The notes: generated by a model from the letters alone, not told the origin. A stretch of 64,000 nt of DNA from Schauerella aestuarii (GCF_009866805.1 NZ_SIZW01000038.1:124001-188000); one strand, 5' to 3'. Positions 7,550 through 17,927 are shown, counted from the stretch's first letter. Translations and numbers: made by a program.

Positions 7550-10000
7550 TCAGTGCTTCATCACATCCGACGTGGTGTCCGGCTTGCTTGAAGCCACCAG
7601 CGGCTCAGCCTTCTCCTTTGGCGGCTCTTCGTCAGCCAAGGGTTCAGGCATTCGTTCAAGGGCCATCTCCAGCACCTTGTCGATCCAGCGCACCGGCACG
7701 ATCTCGAGCTGATTCTTGACGTTATCCGGAATCTCCGCCAAATCCTTGACGTTCTCTTCCGGAATCAAGACCGTCTTGATCCCGCCGCGGTGAGCGGCCA
7801 ACAGCTTTTCTTTCAAGCCGCCAATCGCCAGCACTTCGCCGCGCAAGGTGATCTCACCCGTCATCGCCACATCGGCACGCACCGGAATCTTCGACAATGC
7901 CGAAACCATGGCGGTCGTGATTGCAATACCAGCCGAAGGTCCGTCCTTGGGCGTTGCACCTTCGGGCACGTGCACGTGCACATCGCGCTTTTCGAAGACG
8001 CTGTCGGCGAAGCCCAACCGGCGAGCACGCGCACGCACCACCGACCGCGCAGCCTCGACCGATTCCTTCATCACATCGCCCAGCGAACCCGTGCGTTGGA
8101 TCGTGCCCTTACCGGACATATCCGCAACTTCGATGGTCAGCAGATCGCCGCCAACTTCCGTCCACGCCAAACCGGTGACCTGACCGACCTGATTTTCCTT
8201 CTCGGCCATACCAAAGGTATAGCGGCGCACACCCAGGTACTCGTCCAGATTGTCGCCATTGACGACAACCTTCGCGCCCTCACCGGCCTTCACCGGCGTC
8301 TTGTCGGCATCGGTCAGCAGCTTCTTGATGACCTTGCGGCAGATTTTGCCGATCTCGCGTTCAAGCGCACGCACACCAGCTTCTCGGGTGTAGTAACGCA
8401 CGATGTCGCGAATCGCCGAATCTTCAACCGCCAGCTCGCCATCCTTCACACCGTTGTTCTTCATCAGCTTGGGCAGCAGATGCTCGCGGCCGATATGGAT
8501 CTTCTCTTCTTCGGTGTAACCCGACAGACGAATGACTTCCATCCGATCCAACAACGCCGGCGGAATATTCAGCGTATTGCTGGTCGCCACGAACATCACG
8601 TCGGACAAATCGAAATCGACTTCGACGTAATGATCCTGGAACGTGTGGTTTTGCTCCGGATCGAGCACTTCCAGCAAAGCCGACGACGGATCGCCGCGGA
8701 AATCCATGCCCAGCTTATCGATCTCATCGAGCAGGAAGAGCGGATTGCGCACGCCCACCTTGGACATGTTCTGCAGGATCTTGCCGGGCATCGAGCCGAT
8801 ATAGGTGCGACGGTGCCCACGGATCTCGGCCTCGTCCCGCACGCCGCCCAAGGCCATCCGCACGAACTTGCGGTTCGTGGCCTTGGCAATGGACTGTCCC
8901 AGCGACGTTTTACCCACGCCCGGAGGGCCCACCAAACACAGGATCGGCGCTTTTACCTTGTCCACACGCTGTTGAACGGCAAGATACTCAAGGATGCGTT
9001 CCTTGACCTTGTCCAAACCGTAATGGTCGTCGTCGAGCACCGATTCCGCGTTGGTAATCGAGTTGTTGACCTTGCTCTTCTTCTTCCACGGCAGATTGAT
9101 CAGCGTATCGATGAAGTTGCGCACCACCGTCGCTTCAGCCGACATGGGCGACATCAACTTGAGCTTCTTCAACTCGGTATCGGCCTTTTTGCGAGCCTCT
9201 TTAGGCATATGCGCGGCGACGATCTTCTTCTCGAGTTCCTCGATATCGGCGCCTTCTTCGCCCTCGCCCAACTCCTTCTGAATGGCCTTGACCTGCTCAT
9301 TCAAGTAGTAGTCGCGCTGACTCTTCTCCATCTGCTTTTTCACGCGGCCGCGAATCCGCTTCTCGACCTGAAGAATGTCGATTTCGGTTTCGAGCTGAGT
9401 GAGCAAGCCTTCAAGGCGGTCAGACGTGCTGAACACCTCGAGCATTTTTTGCTTTTGCTCGAGCTTGAGCGGCAAATGCGCGGCGATGGTATCGGCCAAG
9501 CGGCCGGCGTCGTCGATCCCGGCCAGCGAGGTCAATATCTCGGGCGGAATCTTCTTGTTGAGCTTCACATATTGCTCGAACTGAGCAACGATGGCGCGGC
9601 GCAATGCCTCGGTCTCGGCACCCTGCAGGGCATCCGGCGCGATCGGCACAACTTCGCAGGTGAAATGCGACTCGGCGTCGTCAACGCGCGTAATACGCGC
9701 ACGTTGGGCGCCCTCGACCAGCACCTTGACTGTGCCGTCGGGCAGCTTGAGCATCTGGAGAATGCTCGCCACACAACCGATTTCATAAACATCTTCGGGG
9801 GACGGATCGTCCTTGCCGGCTGATTTCTGGGCCACGAGCATGATGCTCTTGCCCGCTTCCATGGCGACTTCGAGCGCGCGAATGGAACGCGGGCGCCCGA
9901 CAAACAGCGGAATGACCATGTGCGGGAAGACCACCACATCGCGCAGCGGCAGCAGCGGCAGGTCGATCGGCTCGGACGGAAGGGTCTGGCTTGCAGACAT
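7550..10000 (-). CDS. lon: Lon ATP-dependent protease (La)
   Basis: Cytoplasmic AAA+ serine protease of 816 residues that degrades misfolded and regulatory proteins. Domain order is standard: N-terminal LAN substrate domain (residues about 12-210), coiled coil, AAA+ module with Walker [14 protein letters not shown] and Walker [12 protein letters not shown], then the P domain. The catalytic dyad is Ser689 in KDGPSAGIA and Lys at about 732 in GGLKEK. The C-terminal tail of about 30 charged residues ([11 protein letters not shown]) is longer than in E. coli Lon. It lies downstream of clpX on the same strand but is separated from it by a terminator, so it has its own transcription unit. A heat-shock promoter is likely but I could not define one. 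Confidence 0.98.
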   Translation of the reverse strand: MSASQTLPSEPIDLPLLPLRDVVVFPHMVIPLFVGRPRSIRALEVAMEAGKSIMLVAQKSAGKDDPSPEDVYEIGCVASILQMLKLPDGTVKVLVEGAQRARITRVDDAESHFTCEVVPIAPDALQGAETEALRRAIVAQFEQYVKLNKKIPPEILTSLAGIDDAGRLADTIAAHLPLKLEQKQKMLEVFSTSDRLEGLLTQLETEIDILQVEKRIRGRVKKQMEKSQRDYYLNEQVKAIQKELGEGEEGADIEELEKKIVAAHMPKEARKKADTELKKLKLMSPMSAEATVVRNFIDTLINLPWKKKSKVNNSITNAESVLDDDHYGLDKVKERILEYLAVQQRVDKVKAPILCLVGPPGVGKTSLGQSIAKATNRKFVRMALGGVRDEAEIRGHRRTYIGSMPGKILQNMSKVGVRNPLFLLDEIDKLGMDFRGDPSSALLEVLDPEQNHTFQDHYVEVDFDLSDVMFVATSNTLNIPPALLDRMEVIRLSGYTEEEKIHIGREHLLPKLMKNNGVKDGELAVEDSAIRDIVRYYTREAGVRALEREIGKICRKVIKKLLTDADKTPVKAGEGAKVVVNGDNLDEYLGVRRYTFGMAEKENQVGQVTGLAWTEVGGDLLTIEVADMSGKGTIQRTGSLGDVMKESVEAARSVVRARARRLGFADSVFEKRDVHVHVPEGATPKDGPSAGIAITTAMVSALSKIPVRADVAMTGEITLRGEVLAIGGLKEKLLAAHRGGIKTVLIPEENVKDLAEIPDNVKNQLEIVPVRWIDKVLEMALERMPEPLADEEPPKEKAEPLVASSKPDTTSDVMKH

Positions 10001-10152
10001 AATGGCGTTCCTCTAATAACTTGCGTATCAAAGCGCGGAATACGGAACGACGGAAAAAATCGTATTCGGCAGTTGGCTATGTCTGATATGGGAACGATAG
10101 CCTAAAAAACAAGCAGGCGTTTGCCGATATGCAAGGACTACCGAAAAAGCGT

Positions 10153-10187
10153 AAAAAAGAAAAACCCCCTTGGTTAGAGGGGGTTTT
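10153..10187 (-). terminator. Rho-independent terminator of clpX
   Basis: A 10-bp perfect stem AAAACCCCCT/AGGGGGTTTT with a 7-base loop lies 25 bp past the clpX stop. An A-rich plus-strand flank gives a long U-tract on the minus transcript. It separates clpX from lon. Confidence 0.9.
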
Positions 10188-10211
10188 CACGCATAGCCAG
10201 TCAGCGAAACA

Positions 10212-11510
10212 TCATGCTGCTGCGTCGCGAACCTCGCCACGCTCGGTTTTGGCCGACTTGCCCTGCTCATCGTTGTAGATCAACAGCGGTTTGCCGTCGC
10301 CGTCGATGACGTTCTCGTCCAACACCACCCGGCTGATGTTGCCCTGCGACGGCAGGTCATACATCGTGTCGAGCAGCGACGCTTCGATGATCGAACGCAA
10401 ACCGCGAGCGCCGGTTTTGCGCTTGAGCGCCTTGCGCGCGATGGCAGCAAGGGCACCAGGACGAATGTCGAGCTCGGCACCTTCCATGGCAAACAGCTTC
10501 TGGAACTGCTTCATCAGCGCGTTCTTGGGCTGCGTGAGGATTTGCACCAAGGCCTCTTCATCCAGCTCGTCCAATGTGGCGACGACCGGCAAGCGGCCTA
10601 CCAACTCGGGAATCAAGCCGAACTTGATCAAGTCTTCCGGCTCGACTTCGCTGAACAACTCGCCCACACCGCGCTCGGATTTCGCACGTACCGCAGCCGA
10701 AAAGCCGATACCCGATTTCTCGGTACGGTCGCGAATGACCTTTTCCAATCCATCGAACGCGCCGCCCACGATAAACAGAATGTTCGTCGTGTCGACCTGG
10801 ACGAAATCCTGATTGGGATGCTTGCGACCGCCTTGCGGGGGCACCGAAGCCACGGTACCTTCGATCAGCTTGAGCAGCGCTTGCTGAACGCCCTCGCCCG
10901 ACACGTCACGCGTGATCGAGGGGTTGTCCGACTTGCGGGAGATCTTGTCGATTTCGTCGATGTAAATGATGGCACGTTGTGCCTTCTCTACTTCGTAGTT
11001 GCAGTTCTGCAGCAACTTTTGAATGATGTTCTCGACGTCCTCACCCACATAACCGGCTTCGGTCAGGGTGGTGGCGTCGGCCATCACGAAAGGCACATTG
11101 AGCATGCGCGCCAAGGTCTGGGCCAGCAGCGTCTTGCCCGAACCGGTCGGGCCGATAAGCATGATGTTGCTTTTCGAGAGCTCGACCTCTTCGCCCTTGA
11201 TTTCGCCGTGGCGAATGCGCTTGTAATGGTTGTAGACGGCCACGGCCAACATCCGCTTCGGACCCGTCTGGCCGATCACGTACTGGTCGAGAAACGTCTT
11301 GATTTCGGAAGGCGTGGGCAATTCGGAACGAATGGCCGCGCGCGCAGTGGCCTGCGCCTCTTCGCGAATAATGTCGTTGCAGAGGTCGATGCACTCGTCG
11401 CAGATAAAAACCGACGGGCCCGCAATCAGCTTGCGAACCTCGTGCTGGCTCTTATTGCAAAAGGAGCAGTGCAGCACTTTGGCGTCTGCAGATCCCTTTT
11501 TTTCAGGCAT
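10212..11510 (-). CDS. clpX: ClpX, unfoldase subunit of the ClpXP protease
   Basis: AAA+ unfoldase of 432 residues that recognises tagged substrates and feeds them to ClpP. The N-terminal C4 zinc-binding domain has two Cys pairs, CSFCN and ICDECIDLC. The AAA+ core shows Walker [14 protein letters not shown] and Walker [12 protein letters not shown]. The pore loop GYVGED and the ClpP-docking IGF loop ([10 protein letters not shown]) are both present. The gene follows clpP with a gap of about 100 bp (11511-11609) and ends at its own terminator. Length and all motifs are normal. Confidence 0.98.
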   Translation of the reverse strand: MPEKKGSADAKVLHCSFCNKSQHEVRKLIAGPSVFICDECIDLCNDIIREEAQATARAAIRSELPTPSEIKTFLDQYVIGQTGPKRMLAVAVYNHYKRIRHGEIKGEEVELSKSNIMLIGPTGSGKTLLAQTLARMLNVPFVMADATTLTEAGYVGEDVENIIQKLLQNCNYEVEKAQRAIIYIDEIDKISRKSDNPSITRDVSGEGVQQALLKLIEGTVASVPPQGGRKHPNQDFVQVDTTNILFIVGGAFDGLEKVIRDRTEKSGIGFSAAVRAKSERGVGELFSEVEPEDLIKFGLIPELVGRLPVVATLDELDEEALVQILTQPKNALMKQFQKLFAMEGAELDIRPGALAAIARKALKRKTGARGLRSIIEASLLDTMYDLPSQGNISRVVLDENVIDGDGKPLLIYNDEQGKSAKTERGEVRDAAA

Positions 11511-11609
11511 AACTGTCTTTGAAACTCGGTTGGTGGCGTTCGCTTCGAAAAGCGAACTGCCTATCCGTGACGTGATTGGTCGTGCTACTTCAAGCCAAGT
11601 GGCAAGCGC

Positions 11610-12266
11610 TTACTGCTGCTCGCCACGCGACGACAAGAGCTTGTCGACCAACCCATACGATACCGCATCTTCGGCCGACATGAAGTTGTCGCGCTCGGTA
11701 TCCACGGCGATGCGCTCGATCGGCTGCCCGGTGTTCTGGGCAAGGATCCGATTGAGACGTTCGCGCAGATCCAGAATCTCACGAGCCTGGATCTGGATAT
11801 CGGTGGCCTGGCCTTGTGCACCGCCCGAGGGCTGGTGAATCATGATGCGTGAGTTGGGCAGCGTGAAACGCTTGCCCTTGGCGCCTGCTGACAGCAGGAA
11901 CGCCCCCATGCTCGCGGCCAAGCCGGTGCACAACGTCGACACATCTGGCTTCACGAAATTCATCGTGTCGTAGATCGCCATGCCCGCGTATACCGACCCG
12001 CCAGGCGAGTTGATATAGAACGAGATGTCCTTGTCAGGGTTTTCCGATTCCAGAAACAGCAATTGCGCGACGACCAGGTTGGCCGACTGGTCATTGACCG
12101 GGCCAACCAAAAAGATCAAACGTTCTTTCAACAAACGGGAATAGATGTCGTACGAACGCTCACCTCGCCCCGACTGCTCGACCACCATGGGGATATACCC
12201 CAGGGACGAGGGCGTCACCGAAGCGCCGCCGTTCATTGATGCATAGAAATCGGTAAAACGCTGCAT
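11610..12266 (-). CDS. clpP: ClpP, proteolytic subunit of Clp protease
   Basis: Serine peptidase of 218 residues that assembles into the two-heptamer barrel partnered by ClpX/ClpA. The catalytic triad is visible: Ser119 in [11 protein letters not shown], His144 in [10 protein letters not shown], and Asp193 in VDTERDNFM. The N-terminus carries about 20 extra residues before GYIPMVVEQ, probably a propeptide removed on maturation. It begins two bases after the tig stop codon, so tig and clpP are co-transcribed and probably translationally coupled. Confidence 0.98.
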   Translation of the reverse strand: MQRFTDFYASMNGGASVTPSSLGYIPMVVEQSGRGERSYDIYSRLLKERLIFLVGPVNDQSANLVVAQLLFLESENPDKDISFYINSPGGSVYAGMAIYDTMNFVKPDVSTLCTGLAASMGAFLLSAGAKGKRFTLPNSRIMIHQPSGGAQGQATDIQIQAREILDLRERLNRILAQNTGQPIERIAVDTERDNFMSAEDAVSYGLVDKLLSSRGEQQ

Positions 12267-12268
12267 AG

Positions 12269-13579
12269 TTACTCCATTCCCATCAACTGCTCAAAGGGTA
12301 CTTTTTCGTCGGTCACTTTTGCCTTGCTCAACACGAAGGCAACCACGTTGTCTTCGAGAACGATCGCTTCGATTTCCGAGCGGCGTTGACGATCCGACAA
12401 ATAGTAGCTGACGACCTGTGCGGGATCTTCGTAGTTCTGAGCGAACTCTTCGATGCGCGCACGGACTTGCTCAGGCTTGGCCTGCAAGTCGTTTTGCTTG
12501 ACCAGTTCCGATACCAACAGGCCCAGGCGAACGCGGCGCTCCGACTCACCCGAAAATGCTTCGGGGGGAATCGGCACCGATTCGGGGTTGGGCACACCGC
12601 GCTGCTTCAGCTCTTCACGAGCGGCAACGATGCGGTTCTGCACGTCGCTGTCGACCAGCGACTTCGGCACGTCGAACGAGGCGGCGTTGACCAGGGCGTC
12701 CATGACGCTGGTTTTGGTCTTGGCCTGGGCGCGGGCTTTGACTTCGCGCTCGACATTGGTACGGACGTCGGATTTCAGCTTCTCGACATCGCCTTCGGGC
12801 TGACCGAGCGACTTGGCAAATTCGGTATCGATTTCGGGCAGGACGGGCTCAGCGACTTCCTTGACGGTGATCGTGAACTCGGCGGTCTTGCCGGCGACTT
12901 CCTTACCCTGGTAGTCATCGGGGAAAGCCAGCGGAAACACCTTGGTTTCGCCCTGCTTCACACCCTTGGCGGCTTCTTCGAACTCGGGCAGCATGCGGCC
13001 CTGGCCCAGCACGAACGGGAAATCTTCAGCCTTGCCACCGTCGAAGGCGACGCCATCGATGGTGCCGGCGAAGTCCAACGTGACGCGGTCGCCGTCTTGC
13101 GCGGCGCGGTCAGCAACGGCGGTGAAAGTCGAACGCTGCTTGCGCAATACGTTCAGCGTGCGGTCGATTTCGGCATCGCCGACTTCGCTTTCCGAACGCG
13201 TGATTTCCAGAGCGTCGAGTGCAGGCACCGACACTTCCGGATAAACCTCGAAGGTCGCCGTGAAAGCGAGCGTGTCGTCAGCCACGCCTTCCGTCTTGGG
13301 CTCGAGCGTCGGCGCACCGGCGACGCGCACCTTGGCGCTGTCGATGGCGGCTTCGAACGCGCGGCCGACCTGACCGTTGATCACGTCGTAGCGGATGCTG
13401 GGGCCATGGCTGCGCTCCAGCATGGCGATTGGCGCCTTGCCCGGACGGAAACCCGGCACTTTGGCCGTGCGGCCCACACGCTTCAACTGCGCTTGGACTT
13501 CTTTTTCGACGTCGGCGACCGAGACGGACAAATCAATACGGCGCTCGAGGCCAGAGAGAGTTTCAACCACAGGCTGCAT
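12269..13579 (-). CDS. tig: Trigger factor, ribosome-bound chaperone
   Basis: Ribosome-associated folding chaperone and peptidyl-prolyl isomerase, 436 residues. The N-terminal ribosome-binding domain carries the signature PGFRPGKAP (GFRxGKxP). The FKBP-like isomerase domain follows ([15 protein letters not shown]), then the helical C-terminal arms. The frame is open to 13639, but the ATG at 13579 ([14 protein letters not shown]) matches the family start. First gene of the tig-clpP(-clpX) cluster; it links nascent-chain folding with degradation, as in most proteobacteria. Confidence 0.97.
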   Translation of the reverse strand: MQPVVETLSGLERRIDLSVSVADVEKEVQAQLKRVGRTAKVPGFRPGKAPIAMLERSHGPSIRYDVINGQVGRAFEAAIDSAKVRVAGAPTLEPKTEGVADDTLAFTATFEVYPEVSVPALDALEITRSESEVGDAEIDRTLNVLRKQRSTFTAVADRAAQDGDRVTLDFAGTIDGVAFDGGKAEDFPFVLGQGRMLPEFEEAAKGVKQGETKVFPLAFPDDYQGKEVAGKTAEFTITVKEVAEPVLPEIDTEFAKSLGQPEGDVEKLKSDVRTNVEREVKARAQAKTKTSVMDALVNAASFDVPKSLVDSDVQNRIVAAREELKQRGVPNPESVPIPPEAFSGESERRVRLGLLVSELVKQNDLQAKPEQVRARIEEFAQNYEDPAQVVSYYLSDRQRRSEIEAIVLEDNVVAFVLSKAKVTDEKVPFEQLMGME

Positions 13580-13706
13580 TAAAAGACCTATTTCCGAGAA
13601 AAGTTTGGGAATTCGTGTACGGCATCCAGGAGCTCGCAAACGGGCTCAATGAAGCGTTCGTGTACGACTCAACTCTCCATTTTACCGGAAAGTTGACGAC
13701 GCCATG

Positions 13707-13744
13707 AAAACGGGCGCCCAAGCGGGGTTTCCGCCGGGCGCCCG
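13707..13744 (-). terminator. Rho-independent terminator of the M48 protease gene
   Basis: A 9-bp stem CGGGCGCCC/GGGCGCCCG is followed on the minus strand by TTTT, 21 bp past the stop of the M48 gene. Its strength is uncertain because of the short T-run. Confidence 0.75.
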
Positions 13745-13765
13745 CGTCAAGCCAAGGCTTGGAGC

Positions 13766-14539
13766 TTACTTCTTGTCGGCGTCGATACGCGCCTGGATGC
13801 GCTGCATGCGATCCTTGCTTTCAGGATGGCTGCTCATCATGCTTTCGGCGGCGCTGCTGCTGCCGCTTTCCATGGCCGCCAGCTTGTTGAAGGCCGTCAC
13901 GAGACCGGTGGTCTTCAGATTGTTGGCCTTCATCGTGTCGTAAGCGAAGCTATCGGCGTCGAGTTCTTGCGATTGCGAGAACTGGGCGTTGATGAACTTC
14001 TCCGTCAGGTCGCCCAATTGCGAGGCGCTCAAGGCGGCGACAGTCGCGCCGCCGGCGGCGCTTGCGGCATCACGTGCAGCCGACACGGTGTATGCCGTCT
14101 GCATGGCCTTCTTCGTGTGACCCAGCGCAACGTGACCCATTTCGTGGCCGATGATGCCTTGGAGTTCGTTGTCGTTCATCTTGTCCATCAAACCGCTGTA
14201 GACGCGGATGCAGCCGTTGGCCATCGCCCAGGCATTGATATCCTTGGTTTGATAGACCTTGAAGTTCGGCGTCACGCCGTTGAGCGACTTCGACAGCGGC
14301 TTGGCAATCTTTTGCAGACGCGCGTCGTACTTGCTGCCCGGCTTGGCAATGGTGTTTTCCGCGTCGGACTGGGCGCAGGCTTGATCGCTCAGTTGCTGAA
14401 TCTGCGCGTCGGACATGTTGTAGGCCTGGAAGACCTTACCGCCGGCGGACGTCAGCCCATCCATGTTCAGACCGCTCGACGAACAACCGGCGAGTCCGGC
14501 TGCGGCGAAAACGGCAATAGCCGCATATTTGATGTTCAT
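13766..14539 (-). CDS. M48-family zinc metalloprotease lipoprotein (LoiP/YcaL-like)
   Basis: 257 residues. A lipoprotein signal with lipobox LAGC puts the lipidated Cys at residue 19. The zinc-protease motif HEMGH is at residues 132-136, with a downstream Glu-rich helix QELDADSFAYD providing the third ligand, typical of M48. Such periplasmic, membrane-anchored proteases (LoiP, YcaL, BepA) help quality control of outer-membrane proteins. The ATG at 14539 follows GAGGAG; an upstream in-frame start at 14560 would add MERGANR before the signal. It stands alone with its own terminator, next to the cytoplasmic quality-control genes. I cannot tell LoiP from YcaL. Confidence 0.9.
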   Translation of the reverse strand: MNIKYAAIAVFAAAGLAGCSSSGLNMDGLTSAGGKVFQAYNMSDAQIQQLSDQACAQSDAENTIAKPGSKYDARLQKIAKPLSKSLNGVTPNFKVYQTKDINAWAMANGCIRVYSGLMDKMNDNELQGIIGHEMGHVALGHTKKAMQTAYTVSAARDAASAAGGATVAALSASQLGDLTEKFINAQFSQSQELDADSFAYDTMKANNLKTTGLVTAFNKLAAMESGSSSAAESMMSSHPESKDRMQRIQARIDADKK

Positions 14540-14782
14540 TCGATTCGCTCCTCTTTCCAATGCGAATTTTGGGAAGCGCGATTCTATTAAGGCGTTACGC
14601 CATCTTCATCCATTCGCCACACAGTATCGCAACTGTTACCTTCTGTCAGAATTACGTTTGAAATGATATAACGTTGGAAGATTCGCGAAAGATCATCGAT
14701 CCGATGCACGTCATCGGCTGTCAATGCATTTGCGTACGCTCACCTGACGCTCAAGCTCGCAGAGCAAAATCGGCCACGCGAA

Positions 14783-14805
14783 GAAAACCCGCCAGAGGGC
14801 GGGTT
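14783..14805 (-). terminator. Rho-independent terminator of the cold-shock gene
   Basis: An 8-bp stem AACCCGCC/GGCGGGTT with a 4-base loop, then TTTTCTT on the minus strand. It lies 33 bp after the csp stop codon. Nothing else is recognised between the M48 start and this point. Confidence 0.88.
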
Positions 14806-14837
14806 CCAAACGCATCGAGCGGCCGACTGTGAAACGT

Positions 14838-15041
14838 CTACAGCGGCTGAATATTTTTAGCGCTCGGTCCCTTCGGACCTTCGCCGACCTCAAAACTCAC
14901 CTTCTGGTTTTCTGCAAGCGACTTATAACCCTCGCCGCGAATTTCAGAGTAGTGCGCAAACAGGTCCTTGCCGCCATCGTCGGGCAGAATGAAACCGAAG
15001 CCTTTTTCAGCGTTGAACCATTTGACGATGCCTGTAGCCAT
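14838..15041 (-). CDS. Cold-shock domain protein (CspA family)
   Basis: A 67-residue single cold-shock domain that binds single-stranded RNA/DNA and acts as an RNA chaperone. RNP1 (KGFGFI) and RNP2 (DLFAHYSEI) motifs are intact, as is the start [14 protein letters not shown]. Length is standard. About 170 bp separate it from the divergent YceI gene, which leaves room for the leader that controls csp mRNAs in other bacteria, though I could not identify a specific element. Several csp paralogues are usual, so I give no symbol. Confidence 0.95.
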   Translation of the reverse strand: MATGIVKWFNAEKGFGFILPDDGGKDLFAHYSEIRGEGYKSLAENQKVSFEVGEGPKGPSAKNIQPL

Positions 15042-15208
15042 ATTCTTTCCTTGCCAGCATGTGATTACGGGACCTGCTCAAACCAGTTTAGGGACGATTA
15101 GCGTTCAGGTCAACGCTATGAACCCTAGGTTTGTTGGCCCGCACAATGGTAGGGTGAAGTCTTGTGCAAATACCCATCCAAGAAACACCACCCAACGGAG
15201 GATGCGAC

Positions 15209-15817
15209 ATGACCGGCCCCCAGATAACCAACACGTTGCCATTTCGCGCGGCGGTGCTCGCCGGCGCATTGATCGCGCCTCTTTGGTCGAGCGCTGCACC
15301 CGTAAATTACACAATCGATCCGTCGCATACCTACCCCAGCTTCGAGGCCGACCACATGGGCGGCCTTTCCACCTGGCGAGGGAAGTTCAACCGCAGCGCC
15401 GGCACCGTCGTGCTGGACCGCGCCGCACGTAGCGGCACGATTGCGGTCGAGGTCGACGTGGGGTCAGTCGACTTTGGTCATGACGAGATGAATGCCCAAG
15501 CGCGCAGCAGCAAGATCCTGGATGCCGCCAAATTTCCCGAAGCAAGATTCAACGGCACATTCAGCGCCTTCGACGGCGACCGGCCCACTGAGGCAAAAGG
15601 CGAATTTACCCTGCATGGCGTCACGCGCCCGATGACGATGAAAATCGGCCAATTCAAATGCATCGATCATCCACTCGAAAAACGAGAAGCGTGCGGCGCC
15701 GATGTGCAAACGTCATTCGATCGACGCGATTTCGGCATCGATTTCGCTTTGGACATGGGTTTCGACCCTAAGGTCGATCTGAATATTCAAGTGGAAGCGT
15801 TGCGCGACCCAACATAA
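15209..15817 (+). CDS. YceI-family periplasmic protein
   Basis: 202 residues with an N-terminal hydrophobic export signal (FRAAVLAGALIAPLWSSAAP). The YceI lipocalin-like barrel follows, recognised from YTIDPSHTYPSFEADHMGG, the KFPEARFNG stretch and GEFTLHGVTRPMTM. Family members bind long isoprenoid or amide ligands in the periplasm; the ligand here is unknown. I chose the ATG at 15209 because GGAGG lies just upstream and the signal peptide starts there. Two Cys in the region CIDHPLEKREAC are spaced as in many YceI proteins. A strong terminator follows. Confidence 0.92.
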   Translation: MTGPQITNTLPFRAAVLAGALIAPLWSSAAPVNYTIDPSHTYPSFEADHMGGLSTWRGKFNRSAGTVVLDRAARSGTIAVEVDVGSVDFGHDEMNAQARSSKILDAAKFPEARFNGTFSAFDGDRPTEAKGEFTLHGVTRPMTMKIGQFKCIDHPLEKREACGADVQTSFDRRDFGIDFALDMGFDPKVDLNIQVEALRDPT

Positions 15818-15877
15818 CGCTTGCATCGGCGCACTGAAATCACGCCGCCATCGAAATCGCCCGAATCAGCAGAAAGC

Positions 15878-15906
15878 AAAACGCAGCCTTGTTGGCTGCG
15901 TTTTTT
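15878..15906 (+). terminator. Rho-independent terminator after the YceI gene (possibly bidirectional)
   Basis: Stem AAAACGCAGCC/GGCTGCGTTTT with a 5-base loop, then TT. It lies between the convergent YceI and Nif11-type genes, and the A-tract on the left could serve the minus strand as well. Confidence 0.88.
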
Positions 15907-15927
15907 ATTGAACAAATTACGTGACGC

Positions 15928-16224
15928 TTACTTCGTCCACTGCCCATTCGGGCCATAGAAATAATCCAGCACCCAGTCGGCCGACTCGTCGCTTTCGGAC
16001 ACCTCGGCCGTTGCGGCGGCTTCCGAACGCTGCTGCGATCCATTTGCGGCTTTTTCAGCCTCGGCGCGAAGTTCGTCGACGTTGAAGGCGAAGCCCTCTT
16101 CCGCAGCCAGCGCGACAAAGTCCGCCTCGGCGCGCGGACCTGCCGGAATAGCCTTGAGGCGTTCAGCCAGTCGCGAATCCTGCGCGACGCGTTCCACAAA
16201 ACGCCTGACGTTTTCGGTACTCAT
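15928..16224 (-). CDS. Small Nif11-domain-like protein
   Basis: A 98-residue protein. Residues 1-52 (MSTENVRRFVERVAQDSRLA, then LKAIP, FVALAAEEGF and FNVDELRAE) follow the Nif11 pattern: MSxENhxxF, a short helix, then an AxxxGFxFxxxEL segment. Nif11 domains occur as leader regions of some RiPP precursors and as stand-alone proteins. No Gly-Gly cleavage site, Cys-rich core or modification enzyme is present. The tail is acidic and ends in aromatic residues (DWVLDYFYGPNGQW). I therefore think it is a stand-alone protein of unknown role, not a peptide precursor. It faces the YceI gene across a terminator. Confidence 0.65.
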   Translation of the reverse strand: MSTENVRRFVERVAQDSRLAERLKAIPAGPRAEADFVALAAEEGFAFNVDELRAEAEKAANGSQQRSEAAATAEVSESDESADWVLDYFYGPNGQWTK

Positions 16225-16340
16225 TGTTTGCGTCCTTCTCCCAATTCGATTACTGCGGAGTGTAGAACGCCCCTACTAGCCGGGCGACACGGGAATCCGT
16301 CGAAGGCGTAACGAAAAGAAAAGCCGTCAAAAGAATGATG

Positions 16341-16700
16341 TTAGCCAATGGAACGCCACTTCCGCGCGCGCCAATAGCGTCTGATCCCGATGATGCCGGC
16401 GATAAATAAAGGCAGTCCGATCAGCACCAGCGCCCCGGCTACCCCGTAAATGCCGAACTGCCGAAAGAGCCAACCCGTACCGTATTCAGCGGCCACCTTC
16501 TCCGGTGAATTCAAGGCTCCCGCCGCCAAACCGACACCGATCAGTCCTACCAATGTCATGCAGATCGAGCGCAGAGGAAACATAAAACCGTCCTGTTGTG
16601 CCTTTCCAAGACGGGACGTCAAGTCCCCCCTGTCGGAAAAAACACACAATATTGCGAATAATGTCGCAGCGGCGAACCCAAGCCCGCCCAATTGCCACAT
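16341..16700 (-). CDS. Hypothetical small membrane protein
   Basis: 119 residues. I do not recognise a family. Three hydrophobic stretches are visible: about residues 3-22 (LGGLGFAAATLFAILCVF), 46-63 (MTLVGLIGVGLAAGAL) and 84-106 (IYGVAGALVLIGLPLFIAGI). They are followed by a basic C-terminal tail (RRYWRARKWR), consistent with an inner-membrane protein whose tail is cytoplasmic. It is divergent from the outer-membrane-barrel gene and follows the Nif11-type gene with a gap of about 115 bp. Confidence 0.55.
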   Translation of the reverse strand: MWQLGGLGFAAATLFAILCVFSDRGDLTSRLGKAQQDGFMFPLRSICMTLVGLIGVGLAAGALNSPEKVAAEYGTGWLFRQFGIYGVAGALVLIGLPLFIAGIIGIRRYWRARKWRSIG

Positions 16701-16785
16701 TGAGTAACCAAATTATGTCATGTTAACGATTCGCGCCTTAGCGGACACCACGTCACGCTCGCGACTACTCCCTCGGAGCCGTTTC

Positions 16786-17469
16786 ATGCGTTTCATGTCT
16801 GTATCGCTGCTGTGTCTCTCGACTCTTGGCATGAGCGCAGCTGCGCAAGCCCAGGAAATATACGGCAAAGCTGGGTTTCTGGGCGCGGGCATCGGCTACG
16901 CACATGGCTTGAGTCCCGCCTTCACGCTACGTGGCGATGTCACCACGATTGGCTCGATCACCCACGACGGATCCCGCAGTGACTATAAGTACAGTGCGAA
17001 GGTTCGTAATGATCAAGCCACCGCGTATCTTGATTGGTTTCCGTTCGAATCCGGGTTCAGGCTCTCTGCCGGCCTGGGCGGGCGCGACACCCGTGTGAAC
17101 GGCGAAGCGCGGCCCGGACGATCGGGCAGCGTCAAGATTGGCGACACCCGCGTGACCTACGGTGAAGAAGACCGCGCAACCGGAAGGTTGAAGTACCCCA
17201 CGATTGCCCCCTACCTCGGCTTGGGCTGGGGCCATAACGTCGGCCAAAAAACCGCCGCAGGATGGGGCTTCGTGGCTGACCTTGGCGTGTCATTCGGCAA
17301 GCCGTCCGTCGACTTCGACGTGAATCAGTCGTTGTATGCCAAGCTCGATGCCGCGTCCGGCGGCAATGCCGACGCCGAAATTCGCAAGCAACGCGACGAC
17401 CTGAAAGATGACGCCGACAAACTGCAATTTTTCCCGCACGTGTACGTCGGCGTGTCGTACACGTTCTAG
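16786..17469 (+). CDS. Predicted outer-membrane beta-barrel protein
   Basis: 227 residues with a clear signal peptide (RFMSVSLLCLSTLGMSAAAQ, cut near AQAQ). The mature protein has alternating hydrophobic/aromatic strands (GKAGFLGAGIGYAHGLS, TAYLDWFPFESGFRLSAGLG, APYLGLGWGHNV). It ends in a terminal Phe (HVYVGVSYTF), the outer-membrane insertion signature. Size and the glycine-rich strands suggest an eight-stranded barrel of the OmpW/OmpA-like type. Before the last strand is a charged helical insert (residues about 185-210, IRKQRDDLKDDADKL). The ATG at 16786 follows GGAG. Function unknown; it stands alone. Confidence 0.75.
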   Translation: MRFMSVSLLCLSTLGMSAAAQAQEIYGKAGFLGAGIGYAHGLSPAFTLRGDVTTIGSITHDGSRSDYKYSAKVRNDQATAYLDWFPFESGFRLSAGLGGRDTRVNGEARPGRSGSVKIGDTRVTYGEEDRATGRLKYPTIAPYLGLGWGHNVGQKTAAGWGFVADLGVSFGKPSVDFDVNQSLYAKLDAASGGNADAEIRKQRDDLKDDADKLQFFPHVYVGVSYTF

Positions 17470-17495
17470 GATGAGCCCTACGGGCGGCGCTAACG

Positions 17496-17927
17496 CTATA
17501 CCAGCTTGCCGGGCAAGATGAACCCGTTCAGCATCTTCAACAGATCTCGAATACGTTCAGGCACGCGCGCGCCCTCGAGATCGTCAAGGCTATCCTTTTC
17601 GATCGTCAACGCGTCAGGCTGGCGCACAGGCTGTTTCTCGTCCTGTGCCCAGAACCTGACCGTGCGATTGATGTCCTTCAATTCGAACTCAAGCACTTCC
17701 GCCACTTTCTGATCCAGGCCTTCCAACGCAGATAACAAGTAAGTCTGCGTATTCTCCTGCGTGGCAAGCAGCCTGCATACGCGCGAACTGGTGCGTTCGA
17801 TTTCAGCCATCCGATCGCGCCCCTGCCGCTGCAGTTCATTGGCCAACGAGTCGTAATAAGACACGCACCAACGGATGAGCGTCGAAAACTCGTCTGCGCC
17901 CGATTGGGCGACTGCTGCGGTAGCCAT
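17496..17927 (-). CDS. Hypothetical helical protein
   Basis: 143 residues without a family I recognise. The start at 17927 (MATAAVAQSGADEF) is preceded by AAAGGGGAAC; the longer open frame to 18020 has no signal. The sequence is mostly amphipathic helix, including IRWCVSYYDSLANELQRQG and QTYLLSALEGLDQKVAEVLEF, with no membrane segment or signal. It is soluble and probably oligomeric. It is convergent with the barrel gene and divergent from a small zinc-ribbon gene. Confidence 0.6.
   Translation of the reverse strand: MATAAVAQSGADEFSTLIRWCVSYYDSLANELQRQGRDRMAEIERTSSRVCRLLATQENTQTYLLSALEGLDQKVAEVLEFELKDINRTVRFWAQDEKQPVRQPDALTIEKDSLDDLEGARVPERIRDLLKMLNGFILPGKLV

Noticed and set aside
7790-9823. 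677-residue plus-strand open frame opposite lon
   Set aside because: It is a shadow of the GC-rich lon codon pattern, with no motif or start signal. The lon product on the other strand is unambiguous.
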